Of a DNA stretch of 64,000 nucleotides, positions 59,949 through 64,000 are shown one piece after another; position 1 is the stretch's first letter; each line of letters starts with the position of its first letter. The position numbers and the translations under genes were made by a program. This DNA is from Capitulum mitella (lineage: Eukaryota > Arthropoda > Thecostraca > Pollicipedomorpha > Pollicipedidae), in the NCBI GenBank assembly GCA_030062745.1, contig CP099841.1, forward strand, positions 27,965,398 through 28,029,397, written 5' to 3'. Under the pieces are notes generated by a model. The model saw only the letters and a program-made list of their open reading frames with translations, did no database searches and was not told the DNA's origin.

Positions 59949-60515
59949 TTAGTACGGTGCACCCAACAAGTAACAAACGGTTTCAGGCTTTCCGTCGCGT
60001 CTGGACGAGGGCCGGTCGGCTTTGGTCGCTACCGAGCAGACGCCAGAAGCGTCGGACAATAGCCAAGACAAAGACGCACTACTGTTCTTAATGTCACGAC
60101 GGAGCATGACTTCCTTCTCACGGCGCGCCGCGTACAATAGCCTCAGCAGATGTGGCAGGTCGTCGTCATCCTTGTACTGGGTCGCTTCATGCTTTGGGGA
60201 GGGAGAGGAGCAGATAGACGTATGTTTAGCAGCGCTTACAATGTTTTCTATCACCCAAAAATAAGCATGTATTCGTTGTTCAACGAGTTTTTTCCAACAC
60301 AATGAGACTACGGAGAACGAATGGGGTGCTGGCTCCTGACGATACGCCACGCGTACATGCGACGGAAAGTTATTCCAAAGAGCCTCACTTTTTCGGAATT
60401 CGACCCATGCCAACAGCAGCCTAGACAACATTGGACTCAAAGGGTACCATCCCTTCGGATGTCTTCTCGCTTTTCGATACGGCTTGAGGTGCCCAAGGTT
60501 TGGCGTTTCTAGCAC
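59949..60515 (-). CDS. Unassigned 188-codon frame, possible LINE-tail relic
   Basis: An open frame in moderate-GC DNA, so less easily blamed on composition than the island frames. Residues near 45-65 read SEALWNNFPSHVRVA. That loosely resembles the LWNxLPxxxRxA motif near the end of many non-LTR reverse-transcriptase ORFs. No catalytic motif is present and the remainder is unrecognised. It may equally be a chance frame. Confidence 0.15.
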   Translation of the reverse strand: MLETPNLGHLKPYRKARRHPKGWYPLSPMLSRLLLAWVEFRKSEALWNNFPSHVRVAYRQEPAPHSFSVVSLCWKKLVEQRIHAYFWVIENIVSAAKHTSICSSPSPKHEATQYKDDDDLPHLLRLLYAARREKEVMLRRDIKNSSASLSWLLSDASGVCSVATKADRPSSRRDGKPETVCYLLGAPY

Positions 60516-61258
60516 ATTTCCGGCCTTTTAGTTTTCAGGCAGTGTTTGGCGTTGAAGCGCGCGCCGACTGGCCCATCAGGCCATTCAGTGCACGCAGTAT
60601 ATGTCCTATTCATTTATCGAGTACATCACAAGACGCCTTCAGCGCGGGTAATATATAGCGGAAAGTCCGACCTCGGGTGCAAACGCAAATAACTCGCAGA
60701 GAAAAGCCCAATGGTGACCAATAATGTTTACTATGTAAGCGAGGTTGCGTTTTCGGCTGGGGCAAGATTCGGAAGCGAAAGGGAGCTCAGAAGAACAACA
60801 CTCTAAAACTTTGCATTTTCATTCGCTTTAAAAGAATCGGTTCGAGATCAGGGGTCAGATTGTTGGGAGTTTTGAATCTGAATCGTTGTACTTTAAGAAC
60901 TGAGAAGGGCTTAAGTACTCACTAGGATTGCTAGTTACCAGTTACTAGAGGTTAAATGCGTGTTTCTTGGGGACTAGCAAAGCATCGGAAGGACTATGAC
61001 AAATATCGTAGCAGCTACAAACCCTTAGACAGGAAATCTATCTTTTTCTCCCGACCTTACCGTGTCCGCATCGTACAAATGGCGGCTACATTATTGCTAG
61101 GAAATAATGGGAATCCGATTATTTCAAGCACGTTACCAAATGGGAAATTCCGATCAATTCCTGACGAAAAGAGATTCCTGGTATTAGTCGAATAAAGAAC
61201 TTTCCTGTTATCACTCAAATTCGTTTTGAAGGGACGTCACGTTCAGTGCTGATAGCCC
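60516..61258. other. Gene-less interval
   Basis: AAGAATCGGTTCGAGATC and GAATCTGAATCG words (60834-60886) resemble the GAATCG-rich repeat seen at 32.7 and 41.6 kb. Otherwise nothing seen. Confidence 0.35.
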
Positions 61259-61289
61259 ATGTTCGGTACCTTCCCGGATCGCTACAGGG

Positions 61290-61610
61290 CTCTCTCGGGA
61301 CCTACTGAGACCGCCACAAGACCTTTCCAGGGATCATTTCAGACCAGCACAGTGCCCCTTGGGATTTTCTTACGGTCTCTCAGGGAGCTTCTCAGACCTG
61401 TAAAGGTTTCTTTCAGCGACATCTTCAAACTACTAGAGGGTGATTTCTAGGACCTTTTCGGTGATTTCTAGTACCGGTGCAGGGGATACTCGAGATTTTT
61501 TAGACCGGTACAGGACATTCTCAGATCCTTCTTAGACCGGTACAGAGCCATCTGGGGGCCTTCTCGGTCCTATACAGGGTCCGCTGGGTCCGTTGCAGGC
61601 CCACCCTGTA
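61290..61610. repeat. Degenerate about 31-bp array
   Basis: The word TAGACCGGTACAGG recurs with ACCGG at 61473, 61504 and 61536 (31-32 bp), and diverged units extend both ways (TCAGACCTGTAAAGG, CGGTCCTATACAGGG). The linkers are TTCTCAGATC-like. Confidence 0.7.
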
Positions 61611-61639
61611 CCTCTCGGTCGGCCTGGAACCGCCGGTCC

Positions 61640-62410
61640 CCGGCGCCGCCTCCGGTCAACAAACAACCAGGCGAGAGCGGCGCCAGATTGATGGTGCGCG
61701 CAGTTTTTGCTGCCGGCTATCGGGGCCGCGCGTCGCCTAGCAACAGCGCACGTCGGCAGACGCACACGGGCGGCCGAGGACGCGGCGACGCAACGTCTCT
61801 CGGGTCCTATTCAGCCGAGCAATGCACAAAGACGGCGTGCCGTATCGCTGCGGACATGCGGACCGCACCAGAAGGCTCGTTTCAACGCGGCCCATCTGGG
61901 CGGCGCGGCGGCAGTAAATCGCCAGGCGCTGGCAGGTTTGCGCTCGCATTTGAAACCTGCGCAGAGATCGGCAGCCGGCCAGGCCGCCTCGTCCGTCTTC
62001 CAGCTGGGCAGCACGCACAATGGCGCCGGTGAAAGTGAGGGGCCGCGGTGGCCTGCCGCAGAGCCCGGCGTTCGGCTGCGGGTCCGACCGCGGCGACCTC
62101 GCGTCCGTTGGCGACCCGGCGTCCGCTGGTGACCGGGGTCCGCTGGCGCCCGGCGCCGAGGCGCCGCGGCCGAGCGGCAGACGGCGCCGGCCGGCCGGGA
62201 CGCCGGCAGCAGCTGACGGCGGCCAGCTGACGGCGGGTCGACCGGGGTCAGCCGGCCGACGTGACCTCGCCGCCGACGTCCGCGAGCCATCTTTCTCGGT
62301 GCAGTTAGCGCCGGTCGGAGTGGGCGGTTCGCGGCGTTCGCCGGTCGTTACGGGCGTGAGGGCCTCACGCGGGGTGAACGGGCCGGGCGAAGCGAACGCG
62401 TCACGGTGGT
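61640..62410. other. GC-rich island
   Basis: CpG-rich with overlapping frames on both strands. A GACGGCGG/CAGCTGACGGCGG doublet occurs at about 62210-62237. No gene recognised. Confidence 0.4.
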
Positions 62411-63131
62411 GAGATGCGCGTGGGTTCGGGTTTTACGTGTGGTCGGCAAGCCGCTGGATTTGAGGGGAGGGAAGCGCAGAATGGAACAAAAAGAGAGCGA
62501 TAAAAAGTAAGGCGAGAGGAGAACGAAAGACGAACGCCGAAATCAAGAATGTATGGAAAGACGTGACCAAAGAAGGCATGCATTTTGACGGTAGGACGGG
62601 ATCATATCATGCACTTCAGGATGGGGTCGGACAGCAAAATTGTTTCCATAATCAAATGAAGGAGCATGCAATCGCAATGTGCCCGAGTCCACTGGCACAT
62701 AGCTTTTTTCCAGGATTTTAAATAATTTGCGGAAATGTGGTGCTTGATAGTAACATTGCAGTTTGCTCCTCAAACAACTGCAGAAAAGCTTGTTATCTTG
62801 AGATAGATATAACTCACTTTTAAACCACATTTGGGGCCAGCTCTACAAGGTGTTAGCAGTCTCGCAGGCAATATACATACCGTAGGGGCAGGGGTGTAGG
62901 AGCACGACGAAAATTGGGGGGACCATTTGTTCAGGGACGACAACCTTCAGGGAGAGGGGCGACCTTCAGCGGGGCACCATCTGTTGGCAACGAAACCTGT
63001 TGCTGACTTGCATATTTACGAACTTAAAGGCACATATACCAATGCATTTTTATATTTAGATGCATGCACGCGGACATGAGCGGTTGTAAGGAGCCAAATG
63101 CGGTAAGGTGCTTTTTTGCTTGTGTTTTTGT
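62411..63131. other. Gene-less interval with hAT-like terminal vocabulary
   Basis: CAGGGGTGTAGGAGCA (about 62890-62905) resembles a hAT-type terminus followed by a GGGGGGACC block. Two CGACCTTCAG/CAACCTTCAG words occur at 62942 and 62960. A matching opposite end was not found. Confidence 0.3.
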
Positions 63132-63267
63132 CATGGCTGGCGATTCGGGGGGCCCGGACCCCCCAATATTCAGGTCTTTGAACGCTAGGCCTATGGCAAT
63201 GACTGGAAAAAACAATCTGAAATCCTATGTGGACCCCCTCAGTAAATTTCAGGAATCTCCAGCCATG
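63132..63267 (+). mobile_element. MITE family D, copy 3 (136 bp, best preserved)
   Basis: Terminal inverted repeats CATGGCTGGCGATTC (63132-63146) and the reverse complement of 63253-63267 (CATGGCTGGAGATTC) match at 14 of 15. The interior carries CCCCCCAATATTCAGG, AACGCTAGGCCTATGG and ATGACTGGAAAA blocks shared with copies at 3.1 and 25.7 kb. No coding capacity. Confidence 0.7.
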
Positions 63268-63726
63268 GTTCCTGCGACAATGTGATGTCTGATTTCAAAT
63301 TTTTGACGTCATTGTTTTCACTACTCCGTTTGCTGATACTGGTTCGAAACAGTTGCGTCGCTTGCTTTTTCCCCATAAATCCCGTCCCCATCGTTGCAAA
63401 ACCGGATGGAGCTGGCACCTGACCATAATGCAACTTTAGCTACACCCTCAAAACACCTGTCAACTCAATGGTCAGGCCGTAAACTCCACAATGAGATGAC
63501 TTAGATGAAGACTTACTATAGCCAACCTTCTGAAGTTTCAACGTCGCTCACTGACACCGGCAACGCTTGTTGACGTGTCTGGTCTGTGAGGGAGTCAAAT
63601 TCTTTAGAGGCGTCTTATCTGTACAAGAAGACAGATATGGGGCCCTGAGCATGTGACGGTTACCTGATCTCTACGAGAGCGCTTATCTGTGAGGACGCCG
63701 TGTCCACGAGGAATGGGTGATTAATA

Positions 63727-63962
63727 CAAGGGGAGGAGGGGGCTCTCGAAGGCTAAGGTCAAAGAGCCCTCCCCTCTCAAACAAAAAAGAGGGAAGATCT
63801 CCCCGGATTTCGGTGTGTCTTCGGAATCGGGTTTACAAAAATGTTTTTTTTTACCTTCAAAACCCATTTTTTTTTGCCGTGGAAAACGGAGCGTCCGCAC
63901 TAGGGGCCAAAAAGTGGGCTGGGGGACGTGTCCCTCCGTCCCCCGGTTTCTACACCCATGCG
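63727..63962. mobile_element. Probable small structured transposon
   Basis: The left side is an imperfect hairpin: GGAGGAGGGGGCTCT (about 63732-63746) against AGAGCCCTCCCCTC (63765-63778). T-runs and A-runs follow. The right side ends CCCCCGGTTTCTACACCCATGCG (63940-63962), typical of DNA-transposon termini in such genomes. The left terminus is not clearly the inverted match, so boundaries are uncertain. Confidence 0.35.
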
Positions 63963-64000
63963 TGGAAGATAATATCCGACTCTCCACAGAAAAACACTGG

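Overview
The window is eukaryotic, non-coding-rich, repeat-rich DNA, almost certainly from an invertebrate animal. I see no bacterial gene organisation: no operons, no strings of ribosome-binding sites, no recognisable prokaryotic proteins. Support for an animal genome includes a splice-acceptor-like junction ahead of the only recognisable coding region, many short non-autonomous DNA-transposon relics with terminal inverted repeats, tRNA-like SINE boxes, minisatellites, microsatellites and short GC-rich islands. Scattered CCTAACCT-type words fit an arthropod flavour, but the species cannot be named from this sequence. A 500-N scaffold gap lies at 27788-28287.

Only one stretch looks like real protein-coding ancestry: a minus-strand region at 20208-22388 spread over several frames. 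Its recoverable segments resemble a transposase-like (RNase H-fold, hAT-like) protein family dispersed in invertebrate genomes. At least four frame changes mark it as a decayed copy or pseudogene. A 190-bp near-perfect palindromic MITE (19876-20065) sits directly downstream of it.

Layout. 1-9.8 kb: moderate-GC DNA with a foldback-type element built of short subrepeats (2154-2963), members of two MITE families and a (TA)n tract. 9.8-19.8 kb: GC islands, a 37-bp and a 24-bp minisatellite, a 123-bp tandem duplication and a tRNA-like unit. 19.8-22.4 kb: MITE plus transposase-like pseudogene. 22.4-45 kb: alternating AT-moderate spacers and GC islands, the gap, more MITE copies, and a 13-bp nuclear-receptor-like motif shared by three islands. 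45-50 kb: a gene-less block with 14 AGGTCA/TGACCT hexamers in about 2.1 kb, where about one is expected. 50-64 kb: the densest run of GC islands, with E-box/CRE clusters, 10-bp, 22-bp, 35-bp and about 31-bp tandem arrays, and two further MITE-like elements.

No set of genes here works together as a pathway. The credible novelty lies in the non-coding architecture: the foldback element, the families of tiny DNA transposons, the shared TCAAGGTCACGGT motif, the AGGTCA-dense block and the nested minisatellites. Long open frames inside the GC islands and minisatellites are treated as by-products of composition.
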